From the NCBI RefSeq assembly GCF_004402235.1, contig NZ_SOFS01000021.1, positions 1 to 40,807 on the forward strand: a stretch of 40,807 bases of DNA, read 5' to 3'. Position numbers and translations under genes: made by a program. This stretch comes from Cryobacterium glucosi (lineage in GTDB: Bacteria > Actinomycetota > Actinomycetes > Actinomycetales > Microbacteriaceae). Positions 17,007 to 25,364 of the stretch are shown one piece after another; position 1 is the first letter of the stretch, and each line of letters starts with the position of its first letter. Under the pieces are notes generated by a model. That model was not told where the DNA came from. It did not search any database and saw only the letters and a program-made list of their open reading frames with translations.

Positions 17007-19592
17007 ATGTCTGCCAAAAATCGAACGGTCAGCGGCTCCCTGGGCGGTCTCCTGGGTTTCGTTGGAATGAGTGCAATCGTCGGTGTTCTCGTGACGGCCG
17101 CGGTCACTCCCGCTCTCGCTTTGTCGGGCATGGCTGCCACGAACACGATCAACGTCTTCGAGAACCTGCCCGACTACCTGAAGATCGACCAGCTCTCGCA
17201 GAAGAGCAACATCTACGCGACCACGAGCACCGGCGCCCCCTACCTCCTGGCCTCGTTCTACGACCAGAACCGCGTCGAGGTCGCCTCGGATGCGATCAAC
17301 CAGTTCGTCAAGGACGCCGCGACCTCCGGTGAAGACCCCCGGTTCTACGACCACGGCGGCGTCGACCTGCAGGGCACCGTCGGCGGCCTCGTCTCGACCC
17401 TCGCGGGCGGCGGCACCCGCGGTGGTTCCTCGATCACCCAGCAGTACGTCAAGAACGTGCTCGTGCAGAAGTGCGAAGTGCTCACGGATGCGCAGAAGAA
17501 GTCGGACTGTTATGACGCGGCCACCGCGACCACTCCCGACCGCAAGCTCAAGGAGATGCGCCTCGCGATCGGCGTGGAGAAGAAGTACGCGAAGGACGAC
17601 ATCCTCCGCCAGTACCTGAACATCACCGGCTTCGGCGGCACCGTCTACGGCATCGAATCGGCCGCGGAGTACTACTTCGGCGCGACGGCGGCGACGCTGA
17701 CGCTCCCGCAGGCCGCGAGCCTCGTCGCGATCGTGAACAACCCGGTCAAGTTCCAGCTCGACCAGCCCGACAGCGAGACCAACGGCGCCGCGAACGGCTA
17801 CGCCGCGAACAAGGACCGCCGCGACTACATCCTCGACCAGATGCTCAAGTACGGCAAAATCAACCAGGCCGACCATGACGCCGCGATCGCCACCGCCATC
17901 GAGCCCAGCATCCACGAACCCTCGACCGGCTGCCAGACCGCCGGCGGCAGCGCGTACTTCTGCGACCTCGTCGTAAGTACTCTGCAGAACAACCCGGTCT
18001 TCGGAGCCGACGACACCACCCGGATGGCCAACTTCCGCCGCGGCGGGTTCAACGTCTACACGACCCTCGACTTGGACCTCCAGCAGGCCGCTGAGGCGAC
18101 GATGAAGGCCAACGTTCCCGACACCTTCCCCGGCTGGGACGTCGGTGGCGTGGCCGTGAGCGTCGGTGTGGGCACCGGGAAGGTGCTCGCCATGGCGCAG
18201 AACAAGGACTACAGCCAGGACCCGGCCGTGCAAGCCACCGGCGCGAACTACACGGGGATCAACTACAACACCAACGTCGACCAGGGTGGTTCGCACGGGT
18301 TCCAGCCCGGCTCGATGTACAAGGTGTTCACCCTCGCCGAGTGGTTGACCGAGGGTCACTCGCTCAATGAGCGGGTCGACTCCCGTATCAAGTCGAACTG
18401 GGGCACCTTCCGGGACAGCTGCGCGACCGGCGGCACCGTGAGCTTCCCGGGCTACAACCCGAAGAACGACTCGTCGTCCGAGACCGGCGCCAACTACAGT
18501 GCGCTGCAGTCGACGATCGGGTCCATCAACACGGGCTTCATCGGCATGGCGAAGAAACTCGACCTGTGTGCCATCCGCAAGACCGCGGAGGCCTTCGACG
18601 TCACGCGCGCCGACGGCGGCCCGCTCGAACAGGGTGCCTCCGCGGTGCTCGGCACCAACGAGGTCGCGCCCCTGAGCATGGCGGTCGCCTTCGCCGGCAT
18701 CGCCAACAAGGGCACGACCTGCAGCCCGATCGTGATCGACCACATCACCGGCTCCGACGGAACCACACTCCCGGCGCCGACAAGCGACTGCCACCAGTCA
18801 GTCGACCCCAACGTCGCGGCCGGCATGACGACCGCCATGCAACAGGTCATGACCAGCGGAACCGCGATCGCCTCCAATTCGGCCACGAGCCCGAAGGTCC
18901 CGATGATCGGTAAGACCGGTACCACCGACGGCAACAAGGACACCTGGATGGGCGGCGCAAGCAGCAAGGTCGCTACCATCGTCGGAGTGATGAGCGTCAC
19001 CGGCGACAAGGACCAGCGCAACACCACCTTCGCGAGCGGCCAGGCGGCCACCGCCCGGCACCGGATGTGGCCTGTCATAATGAGCGTCGCCAACGCCAAG
19101 TACGGCGGAGACGCGTTCCCCGCCGCGACCGGAACGATCGTCAATGCGGTTCAGATCCCCATCCCGGACCTCCGCGGCAAGAGCATCAGTGAGGCCCAGT
19201 CCACCCTTGAGGCGGCCGGCTTCCTGTTCGTCGACGGCGGCCCGATTGACTCGGAGCTCCCGGGCGGCACTGTCGCCAAGACCGACCCGGCAGGAGCAAC
19301 AAGCACGAGCCGCGGCTCGAGCGTGACCGTGTACACCAGCAACGCCTCGCAGATCGTCGTGCCCGACGTCGTGGGCAAGAGTGAGGGTGAGGCTCGATCG
19401 ACGCTCGGCAAGTTCGCCGTCGCGAAGACGGACGGCGACACCACCGATCCGACACAGGTGGGCAAGGTCATCTCGATGTCCCCGGCCGCCGGTGGCGGAG
19501 CCAAGCCCGGTGACACCATCACGATCGTGATCGGAAGGCTCGCCGCCACCAACAACGGCAACGGCAACGGCAACGGCAAGGCTGGCGGATGA
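17007..19592 (+). CDS. Bifunctional penicillin-binding protein with PASTA domains (PonA2-like)
   Basis: 861 residues. Class A PBP that polymerises and cross-links peptidoglycan outside the membrane. A basic N-terminus and one membrane helix come first. The glycosyltransferase domain has EDPRFYDHGG (catalytic Glu109) and RGGSSITQQYVKN. The transpeptidase domain has S436-M-Y-K, S506-I-N and K636-T-G. Two PASTA modules (about 715-780 and 785-845) can sense muropeptides or beta-lactams. It ends in an Asn/Gly repeat. ATG 17007 lacks a ribosome site: either the message is leaderless or translation starts at a weak site. Its stop overlaps the next start (ATGA). In mycobacteria ponA2 also precedes a metallophosphoesterase. 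Confidence 0.94.
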   Translation: MSAKNRTVSGSLGGLLGFVGMSAIVGVLVTAAVTPALALSGMAATNTINVFENLPDYLKIDQLSQKSNIYATTSTGAPYLLASFYDQNRVEVASDAINQFVKDAATSGEDPRFYDHGGVDLQGTVGGLVSTLAGGGTRGGSSITQQYVKNVLVQKCEVLTDAQKKSDCYDAATATTPDRKLKEMRLAIGVEKKYAKDDILRQYLNITGFGGTVYGIESAAEYYFGATAATLTLPQAASLVAIVNNPVKFQLDQPDSETNGAANGYAANKDRRDYILDQMLKYGKINQADHDAAIATAIEPSIHEPSTGCQTAGGSAYFCDLVVSTLQNNPVFGADDTTRMANFRRGGFNVYTTLDLDLQQAAEATMKANVPDTFPGWDVGGVAVSVGVGTGKVLAMAQNKDYSQDPAVQATGANYTGINYNTNVDQGGSHGFQPGSMYKVFTLAEWLTEGHSLNERVDSRIKSNWGTFRDSCATGGTVSFPGYNPKNDSSSETGANYSALQSTIGSINTGFIGMAKKLDLCAIRKTAEAFDVTRADGGPLEQGASAVLGTNEVAPLSMAVAFAGIANKGTTCSPIVIDHITGSDGTTLPAPTSDCHQSVDPNVAAGMTTAMQQVMTSGTAIASNSATSPKVPMIGKTGTTDGNKDTWMGGASSKVATIVGVMSVTGDKDQRNTTFASGQAATARHRMWPVIMSVANAKYGGDAFPAATGTIVNAVQIPIPDLRGKSISEAQSTLEAAGFLFVDGGPIDSELPGGTVAKTDPAGATSTSRGSSVTVYTSNASQIVVPDVVGKSEGEARSTLGKFAVAKTDGDTTDPTQVGKVISMSPAAGGGAKPGDTITIVIGRLAATNNGNGNGNGKAGG

Positions 19593-20575
19593 GTACCCTC
19601 GGCACCGGGGCCAAGGCCCTCCTCGTCGGCACGGGCGCGCTAGCCGCGGCCGGTGCCGGCGCGTTCGCCTGGGGATCTCTGCTCGAACGTCGGATGTTCA
19701 CCCTGCGTGAGGCATCCGTGCCCGTGCTCGCCCCAGGCTCGAAACCGATCCGTGTGCTGCACATCTCGGACCTGCACCTCGCCCCCTGGCAGAAGGACAA
19801 ACAGGAGTGGGTGCGCAGCCTCGCCGCGCTGAAGCCCGACCTCGTCGTGGACACCGGAGACAACCTCGGCCACACGGATGCCTTCGACGCCCTCGCGTAC
19901 ACGCTCGAGCCGTTCGCGGGGATCCCCGGGATCTTCGTCAACGGTTCCAACGATTTCTGGGGACCGCAGCTGAAGAATCCGTTCCGGTACTTCGGCGGAC
20001 CGTCGCTGCTCAAGGCCGCCCCGCAGAACCGGCTCGACACCGACCGTCTGCACGGGATCTTCGCGAATCTCGGCTGGAACGACATCAACAATGCCGCGGA
20101 GGCGCTCGACATCAACGGCACCCACCTCGAGCTCTTCGGCGTGGACGACCCGCACATCGGACGCGATCGCCTCGACCTGATCACCCGGGCCGTCGACGAC
20201 CTCCGCGGTGACGACCCGCTCGGCGACGAGACCTGGCCGGACTCCGCGGAGCACCGCGAGCCACGGCCGACGGTCACGATCGGCGTCGCGCACGCGCCGT
20301 ACCGCCGGGTGCTCACCTCGTTCGTGAACCACGGCGCGCAGCTGATCCTCGCGGGGCACACCCACGGCGGCCAGGTCTGCGTGCCCGGCTTCGGCGCCCT
20401 CGTCACGAACTGCGACATTCCGCGGTCTCAGGTCAAGGGGCTCAGCCTCTGGGGATCCGGACTCCGCAGCGCATACCTCAACGTTTCGGCCGGCCTCGGC
20501 ACGTCGATCTACGCCCCGGTGCGCTTCGCCTGCCCGCCCGAGGCGACCCTGCTGACCCTGACCGCCTCGTCGTAG
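19589..20575 (+). CDS. Metallophosphoesterase
   Basis: 328 residues. Calcineurin-like fold with the metal-binding motifs in order: HISDLHL, VVDTGDNL, VNGSNDFWGP (family consensus GNHD, here GSND), GVAHAPY and AGHTHGGQ. The N-terminus has a hydrophobic stretch (ALLVGTGALAAAGAGAFAWGSLL), probably a membrane anchor or signal. These enzymes hydrolyse phosphomono- or diesters, and the YkuE/Rv3683 group is linked to the envelope. The ATG overlaps the PBP stop, so its product is likely made together with the PBP. The His-to-Ser change in the third motif may alter metal binding; it is common enough in this subfamily that I would not call it inactive. Confidence 0.9.
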   Translation: MSTLGTGAKALLVGTGALAAAGAGAFAWGSLLERRMFTLREASVPVLAPGSKPIRVLHISDLHLAPWQKDKQEWVRSLAALKPDLVVDTGDNLGHTDAFDALAYTLEPFAGIPGIFVNGSNDFWGPQLKNPFRYFGGPSLLKAAPQNRLDTDRLHGIFANLGWNDINNAAEALDINGTHLELFGVDDPHIGRDRLDLITRAVDDLRGDDPLGDETWPDSAEHREPRPTVTIGVAHAPYRRVLTSFVNHGAQLILAGHTHGGQVCVPGFGALVTNCDIPRSQVKGLSLWGSGLRSAYLNVSAGLGTSIYAPVRFACPPEATLLTLTASS

Positions 20576-20630
20576 GCGGCGCTCACGGGATCCGTTCGGG
20601 GGCTGCACCGAGCATCCATGTGCATGGGGT

Positions 20631-20636
20631 TATACT
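20631..20636 (+). promoter_or_regulatory. Probable -10 box of the tRNA-Pro promoter
   Basis: TATACT lies 20 bases upstream of the mature tRNA 5' end, as expected for a tRNA promoter. No convincing -35 box is seen at the usual distance. Confidence 0.5.
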
Positions 20637-20656
20637 TGACAAGGCTTACGGGCCAT

Positions 20657-20730
20657 CGGGGTATGGCGCAGCTTGGTAGCGCGCGTCGTTCGGGACGACG
20701 AGGTCGCAGGTTCAAATCCTGTTACCCCGA
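20657..20730 (+). tRNA. tRNA-Pro (anticodon CGG)
   Basis: Acceptor CGGGGTA pairs with TACCCCG, discriminator A. The D-arm is GGCGCAGCTTGGTAGCGC. The anticodon stem CGTCG/CGACG encloses TTCGGGA (anticodon CGG). The T-arm is GCAGG TTCAAAT CCTGT. CCA is not encoded. It reads CCG codons, the most used proline codon at this GC content. Confidence 0.97.
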
Positions 20731-20749
20731 CAGCAAAACACAGAAACGG

Positions 20750-20779
20750 AAAACCCCCACTCGCGAGAGTGGGGGTTTT
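20750..20779 (+). terminator. Terminator after tRNA-Pro
   Basis: AAAACCCCCACTC and GAGTGGGGGTTTT form a perfect 13-bp stem with loop GCGA. The flanking A and T runs make it able to act in both directions. Confidence 0.95.
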
Positions 20780-20830
20780 CTGCTGTGCGCAGGGCGGACA
20801 TCCGCTTGGTGAATGCGATCACCCTCGGCC

Positions 20831-20860
20831 TTGACTCGCATGACTACTCGTGCGAGAGTA
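20831..20860 (+). promoter_or_regulatory. Promoter/operator region of the PadR-MFS operon
   Basis: A consensus-like -35 box TTGACT (20831-20836) is followed by a dyad CTCGCA-N10-TGCGAG (20835-20856) that overlaps it and the spacer. The start codon is at 20866. A dyad covering a promoter ahead of a PadR gene suggests autorepression. The -10 box is weak. Confidence 0.5.
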
Positions 20861-20865
20861 AACGC

Positions 20866-21429
20866 ATGTCATCGATTCGCCTGTTCATTCTCGGCTCCCT
20901 CGCCGAGCGCGGACCGATGCACGGCCACCAGCTCCGCCTGCTCGCCGAGGAGGAGCACGTGCACATGTGGACGGACATCTCCGTCGGCGCGGTGTACGGG
21001 GCGATCAAACGCCTCGCGACCGAGGGGCTGATCAGCGTGGCCCGCGTCGAGCGCGAGGGCCACTACCCCGAGCGACAGGTCTACGAGATTTCGGATGCCG
21101 GGCGCCGGGACCTCGCCGCGCTCCGGCTCGAGGGGTTGCGCACGATCGTGCTCAAGCCCGACCCGTTCGACCTCGCGATGACCCGGCTCGACCCCGACCG
21201 CCTCGATGAACTCCCCCTGATGATCGAGGCACGCCTGCTCGCCCTGCGCGCCATGCTCACCGATTCCGAAGCCACCACGGCGCACGCCCTCCCCTATCTC
21301 ACCGCCAGCGAGAGTTTTGTCATGCAGCACAAGGCAGCCCGCCTGCGCGCCGAGATCGCCTGGCACGAACACCTCGTCACCGTCCTCCCCGACATCGTCG
21401 CGGACGAACTAGCCCGAAAGGCCGACTGA
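20866..21429 (+). CDS. PadR-family transcriptional regulator
   Basis: 187 residues. The N-terminal winged helix (RLFILGSLAERGPMHGHQL, then ISVGAVYGAIKRLATEGLI and the wing QVYEISDAGRRDL) is diagnostic of PadR. A C-terminal helical dimer domain of 90 residues has the size of the AphA/Vir_act type. PadR proteins repress neighbouring efflux or detoxification genes and release DNA when bound to the drug or phenolic ligand. ATG 20866 fits the family N-terminus. The MFS exporter starts two bases after its stop, so it almost certainly controls that pump. Confidence 0.93.
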   Translation: MSSIRLFILGSLAERGPMHGHQLRLLAEEEHVHMWTDISVGAVYGAIKRLATEGLISVARVEREGHYPERQVYEISDAGRRDLAALRLEGLRTIVLKPDPFDLAMTRLDPDRLDELPLMIEARLLALRAMLTDSEATTAHALPYLTASESFVMQHKAARLRAEIAWHEHLVTVLPDIVADELARKAD

Positions 21430-21431
21430 CC

Positions 21432-22970
21432 ATGTCAGACACCAACGCTCCGACCTCCACCGGGGCCGGCACCGGCACGCCCGGCACGCCCGGCGCGACC
21501 AACAGCCACGGCACGCCCGGCACCCGACCGCCCGTCGTGATCCCCCGCCACGCGTGGCAGGCCCTGATCGTGCTGCTGGCCGGCATGTTCATGGCGCTGC
21601 TCGACACCACGATCGTGAACGTCGCCCTGCCGACCATCCGGGAGAGCCTGAACGCCTCAGAGGCGACGCTGTCCTGGATCATCTCCGGGTATGCGCTCGC
21701 GTTCGGGCTCGCGCTCATCCCCGCCGGGCGCCTCGGCGACCGGATCGGCCACAAGTGGGTCTTCTTCACCGGGCTCGCGCTCTTCACCCTCGCGAGCCTC
21801 GCCTGCGGCCTCGCGCAGAACGACCTGCAGATGATCATCGCTCGCGTCGTGCAGGGCCTCGCCGGCGGTATCTTCGTGCCCGCCGTCACCGCAGTGATCC
21901 AGCTCCTGTTCCCGCCGATGGCGCGCGGCAAGGCGTTCGCCATCATGGGCTCGGTCATCGGCGTCTCGACCGCGCTCGGCCCGATCCTCGGCGGCCTGAT
22001 CATCCAGGCGTTCGGCGACGAGAACGGCTGGCGCCTGGTGTTCTGGGTCAACCTCCCGATCGGCGTCGCGGCGCTCATCGCCGCCGTGTTCATGCTCCCC
22101 GCCGGCGCCGAGCGCGACCCGAACAAGCCGAGCTCGGGCATCGACTTCGTCGGGCTCGTGCTGCTCTCCGGCAGCCTCGTCGCCCTCCTCGTGCCGCTCA
22201 TCGAGGGCCAGGACCAGGGCTGGCCACTATGGACCTACCTCACCCTCGTCGCCGGCGCGCTGCTCCTCGCCGCGTTCGGGGCCTGGGAAGTCAACTACGC
22301 CCGCCGCGGCAAGAGCCCGCTCGTGCCGCCGCACCTGTTCTCGCACCCGGCCTTCTCCGGTGGAGTCGTGCTCGCGCTCGTCTACTTCGCGGCGTTCACA
22401 AGCATCTTCTTCACGATCTCGATCCTCTGGCAGGCGGGCCTCGGCCACACCGCCCTCGAGTCCGGGCTCGTCTCGATCCCCTTCGCGATCGGCAACATCG
22501 TCGGCGCCTCGCAGAGCAACCGGCTCGCGCAGCGCCTCGGCCGCACGGTGCTCGTGATCGGCGTGACCCTCGTCACGACCGGCCTGATCTGGATCTACCT
22601 CGCCCTGCTCCTGATCGGCCCGTCGATCACCAACTGGGAGCTGCTGCCGCCGCTTCTCATCGCAGGCCTCGGCAGCGGATTCTTCATCGCCCCGAACGCG
22701 CAGTTCATCGTCGCGACCGTCGACCGCGCAGAGGCCGGTGCCGCGAGCGGTGTCGTCGGCGTGATGCAGCGGGTCGGCGCCGCCGTCGGCATCGCCGTGA
22801 TCGGCAGTGTGCTCTTCGGCAACCTCGTCGTCGCCGGGCCGGGGAAGGACGCGCTGGCGTCCGCATTCACGACCGCCGCGACGGATGCGATGGCCGTCAG
22901 CGCCGCGTTCAGCGTGCTGGCGCTGCTGCTCGTCTTCGTGCTGCCGAAGCGGGTCGACGCGCACTTCTAG
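21432..22970 (+). CDS. MFS multidrug exporter, DHA2 family (14 segments)
   Basis: 512 residues, with about 14 hydrophobic segments. Proton-driven drug efflux in the inner membrane. Family motifs: FMALLDTTIVNVALPTI (motif D1), AGRLGDRIGHKWVF (motif A), RVVQGLAGGIFVPAV (motif B), and a motif C-type GSVIGVSTALGPILGG. The first 35 residues are a polar Gly/Thr/Pro tail in the cytoplasm. GAAAGG lies upstream of ATG 21432. It is the second gene of the PadR operon. The drug specificity is not readable from sequence. Confidence 0.94.
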   Translation: MSDTNAPTSTGAGTGTPGTPGATNSHGTPGTRPPVVIPRHAWQALIVLLAGMFMALLDTTIVNVALPTIRESLNASEATLSWIISGYALAFGLALIPAGRLGDRIGHKWVFFTGLALFTLASLACGLAQNDLQMIIARVVQGLAGGIFVPAVTAVIQLLFPPMARGKAFAIMGSVIGVSTALGPILGGLIIQAFGDENGWRLVFWVNLPIGVAALIAAVFMLPAGAERDPNKPSSGIDFVGLVLLSGSLVALLVPLIEGQDQGWPLWTYLTLVAGALLLAAFGAWEVNYARRGKSPLVPPHLFSHPAFSGGVVLALVYFAAFTSIFFTISILWQAGLGHTALESGLVSIPFAIGNIVGASQSNRLAQRLGRTVLVIGVTLVTTGLIWIYLALLLIGPSITNWELLPPLLIAGLGSGFFIAPNAQFIVATVDRAEAGAASGVVGVMQRVGAAVGIAVIGSVLFGNLVVAGPGKDALASAFTTAATDAMAVSAAFSVLALLLVFVLPKRVDAHF

Positions 22971-23037
22971 CCCGCGGCATCCGCCCGTCGCGTCGCACGC
23001 GGCATCGCGTCGGCGTTCGACGATCGGATGCAGCGGG

Positions 23038-24009
23038 TCAGCCGACCCGGGTGAGCTCGGTGAACGACATGGTCGCGTTCGAACCGTTGATGCAGGTTTG
23101 GTACAGCAGGTCGTAGCCGCGCGGGATGGAGTCGGTGCGATCGGTGTTCGCGTTGAGAACTGCGACGACCGCGCCGACCCGGTAGGTGCCCGACCGCACC
23201 CCGGTCAGCGCGATGAGAGTGCCGTCCGCCGGGAAGTGCGACCCGCCGCACGACCAGTGCTCGGCGATCACCGCGACTCCGTAGTTGCCGCTGAGGTCGA
23301 CGGCACCCTGGCAGCTGTCGATCTCGGCCTGCCAGCCGCTCGTCCAGACGTATTTTGTGTAGGTGGGCACGCCCTGCGCGGCGGCGGATGCGGCCGCTTC
23401 CGCCTCCGCAACGGCCTGCGCGGCCGCGGCGACCCGTGCCGCCTCGGCAGCAACGGCCGCAGCTTCCGCGACCCGCGCCTCCTCCGCAACCCGGGCAACC
23501 TCCGCGACCCGGGCGACTTCGGCAACCCGGGCAACTTCCGCGACCCGTGCGACCTCGGCGATGCGCGCCGCTTCTGCGATCCGTTCCGTCTGCGCGGCGG
23601 TGGACTGCGTGGCGGTGGACTGCGTGGCGCCGAACGCGAGCCGGGCCGCCGCCCCGGGGAACCCCGGCCGAGGGGACTGCCAGTCGACGAGACCACGAGA
23701 GGGACCTTTCCGGTCGAGAGTGACCGGCACAAAGGTCACTCTCGACCGGAAAGGTGTGCGCTGCAGGTTCGCGTACCGGCCGGACCCCACGGCGCCGACC
23801 GCCGAGTCGGACGAGTCGGAGGAGCCGGAGGAGCCGGGCGCGACAGCGGCGGACGCGGAGGCGGGGTCGGGCGCGGGGGCATCCGCTGTAATGCGGGCCG
23901 CGGCGAACGTGGGCGTCGCCGCGACGAGCACGAGGCTCACGGCCCCGACGACGCGGGCACACCCGCCGACCGTTCGGCGAAACCACGACCGGTGTTGTGG
24001 CGCGTCCAT
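23038..24009 (-). CDS. Secreted protein with Ala-rich coiled-coil repeats, function unknown
   Basis: 323 residues. A signal peptide (residues about 1-37, VVGAVSLVLVAATPTFA) is followed by a Ser/Ala/Pro linker. Residues 85-102 are encoded by a perfect DNA palindrome. Residues 141-212 are a charged Ala/Val/Glu/Arg repeat (VARVAE units, five in tandem) that should form a coiled coil or single alpha-helix. The C-terminal 105 residues are a compact domain with cysteines in DSCQG, HWSCGG and YQTCIN and a central GTYRVGAVVAVLN strand, somewhat like the layout of sortase-type beta barrels but without a clear catalytic His/Arg set. I do not recognise a named family. It is transcribed alone, with a dyad TACCCCT/AGGGGTA upstream. 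Confidence 0.8.
   Translation of the reverse strand: MDAPQHRSWFRRTVGGCARVVGAVSLVLVAATPTFAAARITADAPAPDPASASAAVAPGSSGSSDSSDSAVGAVGSGRYANLQRTPFRSRVTFVPVTLDRKGPSRGLVDWQSPRPGFPGAAARLAFGATQSTATQSTAAQTERIAEAARIAEVARVAEVARVAEVARVAEVARVAEEARVAEAAAVAAEAARVAAAAQAVAEAEAAASAAAQGVPTYTKYVWTSGWQAEIDSCQGAVDLSGNYGVAVIAEHWSCGGSHFPADGTLIALTGVRSGTYRVGAVVAVLNANTDRTDSIPRGYDLLYQTCINGSNATMSFTELTRVG
23476..23559. repeat. 18-bp tandem repeats coding for VARVAE
   Basis: About five 18-base units, diverged at third positions, encode residues about 151-178 of the secreted protein. Conservation at the protein level with synonymous drift suggests the helix is kept by selection. Confidence 0.75.
23704..23755. repeat. Perfect palindrome with 22-bp arms inside a gene
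   Basis: The left arm at 23704-23725 and right arm at 23734-23755 are exact reverse complements, with an 8-base loop ggcacaaa. It keeps the reading frame of the secreted-protein gene and codes for residues 85-102 (TPFRSRVTFVPVTLDRKG). It shares the CGAGAGT block with the palindrome at 9926. Confidence 0.93.
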
Positions 24010-24082
24010 AGCAACCTGCCCGTGCCGCCCCTGTTCGGATGGGGGCGGCCCAGTCAGTAAATCCCGGTCAGCGGGACGTGAC

Positions 24083-24113
24083 TACCCCTCAGTTTCTTCC
24101 CCGAACAGGGGTA
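24083..24113. promoter_or_regulatory. Dyad TACCCCT-N17-AGGGGTA upstream of the secreted-protein gene
   Basis: The 7-bp arms are exact. The site lies about 75 bases before the start codon of the minus-strand secreted-protein gene and touches the monooxygenase stop. A second CCCCT/AGGGG dyad precedes the sorting-signal protein at 37045. The same 100-base gap also has CCCCTGTTCGG (24028) facing CCGAACAGGGG (24101). Confidence 0.4.
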
Positions 24114-25139
24114 TTATGCCGCGGCGTCCGCGGGGTCCGCACGCAGGTCGGCCACGATCTCGAGCGAGCGGATGCGCCCCACAAGCGTTGCGGACTGCGC
24201 ACTGAGCATGAGCTCGTCGGCCCCTGTGGCATCGAGGAGCGCCGTGAGCCGGGCATCCACCTCGGCCGGGGTGCCCACGGCCTGGCGGCGATTCCGGGAC
24301 GCCACGAACGAGAGCTCATACTCGGTGAAACGGTAGGCGAGCGCCTCCTCGAGCGACACCGGAGCGGGCTTCTTACCCTGCCGCATCCGCAGGAACATGA
24401 TCAGCCCGGGCAGCGACTCCCGGCGCACCACTTCGGGGTCGTCGTCGCTGATCAGCCCGACCGCGATCATCGCGTGCGGGGCGGCCAGGAACGCGCTCGG
24501 CTCGAAGTGCGCCCGGTACAGGTCCAGGGCTTCCTCGGTGTGCTCGCCCGCGAAGTGGTGCGCGAACGTGAACGGCAGCCCGAGCACCCCGGCGAGCTGC
24601 GCGCTGAACCCGCTCGAGCCGAGCAGCCACGTCTCCGGGGCATCGCCGAGCCCCGGGTAGGCCGTGATGCCGCGCAGTGGGTTATCCGCCGCCATGCCGC
24701 CGTGGAAGAACCCGATCAGGTCCACAAGCTGTTGCGGGAAATCGTCGACACCCAGCCCGGATTCGCTCCGGCGCAGGGCGAGCGCCGTCGCGCCGTCGGT
24801 GCCGGGCGCCCGCCCGATGCCGAGGTCGATCCGGTCGCCGTAGAGGGCGCGCAGGGTGCCGAACTGCTCGGCGACGACAAGCGGGGCATGGTTGGGCAGC
24901 ATCACGCCGCCAGACCCGACCCGGATCCGCGTCGTCCGCGCCGCGATTCCCGCGATCAGCACGGGCGGCGCGCTCGAGGCGATCGCCGGCATGTTGTGGT
25001 GCTCGGCCACCCAGAACCGGTCGTAGCCGAGCTCCTCCGCACGCTGCGCCAGACGGATGCTGCCGGCCACGGCCTCCGCGTTACTGCCGCCCGCGGGGCG
25101 GCTGGCCAGATCGAGCACGCTGATCGGCAAAGTTTTCAT
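24114..25139 (-). CDS. LLM-class flavin-dependent oxidoreductase (MsnO8-like)
   Basis: 341 residues. Luciferase-like TIM-barrel monooxygenase that uses reduced FMN or F420. Conserved blocks: [13 protein letters not shown] at the N-terminus, [18 protein letters not shown] (with the AEHH motif), [22 protein letters not shown] and [11 protein letters not shown]. This set is typical of the MsnO8 subgroup. Length is normal. Substrate unknown. ATG 25139 has a weak AGAAG upstream. A 17-bp perfect operator-like palindrome sits 7-23 bases before the start codon, so expression is probably repressed and induced by a TetR-type regulator not encoded next door. Confidence 0.92.
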   Translation of the reverse strand: MKTLPISVLDLASRPAGGSNAEAVAGSIRLAQRAEELGYDRFWVAEHHNMPAIASSAPPVLIAGIAARTTRIRVGSGGVMLPNHAPLVVAEQFGTLRALYGDRIDLGIGRAPGTDGATALALRRSESGLGVDDFPQQLVDLIGFFHGGMAADNPLRGITAYPGLGDAPETWLLGSSGFSAQLAGVLGLPFTFAHHFAGEHTEEALDLYRAHFEPSAFLAAPHAMIAVGLISDDDPEVVRRESLPGLIMFLRMRQGKKPAPVSLEEALAYRFTEYELSFVASRNRRQAVGTPAEVDARLTALLDATGADELMLSAQSATLVGRIRSLEIVADLRADPADAAA

Positions 25140-25145
25140 CTTCTA

Positions 25146-25162
25146 TTCAAACAACGTTTGAA
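25146..25162. promoter_or_regulatory. Operator-like palindrome TTCAAAC-AAC-GTTTGAA
   Basis: Exact 7-bp arms around a 3-base centre, immediately upstream of the monooxygenase start. Spacing and sequence style (CAAAC...GTTTG) match TetR-family operators. Confidence 0.65.
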
Positions 25163-25197
25163 CGTGCGAGATTCCCTGCTTTGCGCACCCCTCCGGT

Positions 25198-25278
25198 GCA
25201 TAACTCCTGCAAACTCTCGGAAAACCCCGCAAAGTGGGCACTTTGGGCCTGTTTCGAGAGGATGTGCAGGAGTTATGC
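25198..25278. repeat. 81-bp compound palindrome
   Basis: Outer arms GCATAACTCCTGCA (25198-25211) and its exact reverse complement (25265-25278). A second level, CTCTCGGAAA against TTTCGAGAG, lies inside, and a central hairpin CAAAGTG/CACTTTG (25230-25245) at the core. It lies in the divergent gap between the monooxygenase and the degenerate ATPase gene. No terminator T-tract is present. Confidence 0.85.
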
Positions 25279-25324
25279 CGTTCCTGAGAGTCTCTCCGGA
25301 TCTGACCAAAGGCACATTCGATTG

Positions 25325-25335
25325 GATACAGTATC
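25325..25335. promoter_or_regulatory. Short palindrome GATAC-A-GTATC
   Basis: An 11-bp exact palindrome 30 bases upstream of ATG 25365. GntR/FCD regulators often bind short AT-centred dyads of this size, and one is encoded at 27708. The link is only a guess. Confidence 0.3.
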
Positions 25336-25364
25336 ACCACCAACAGCACACGATAGGCCCGGCC

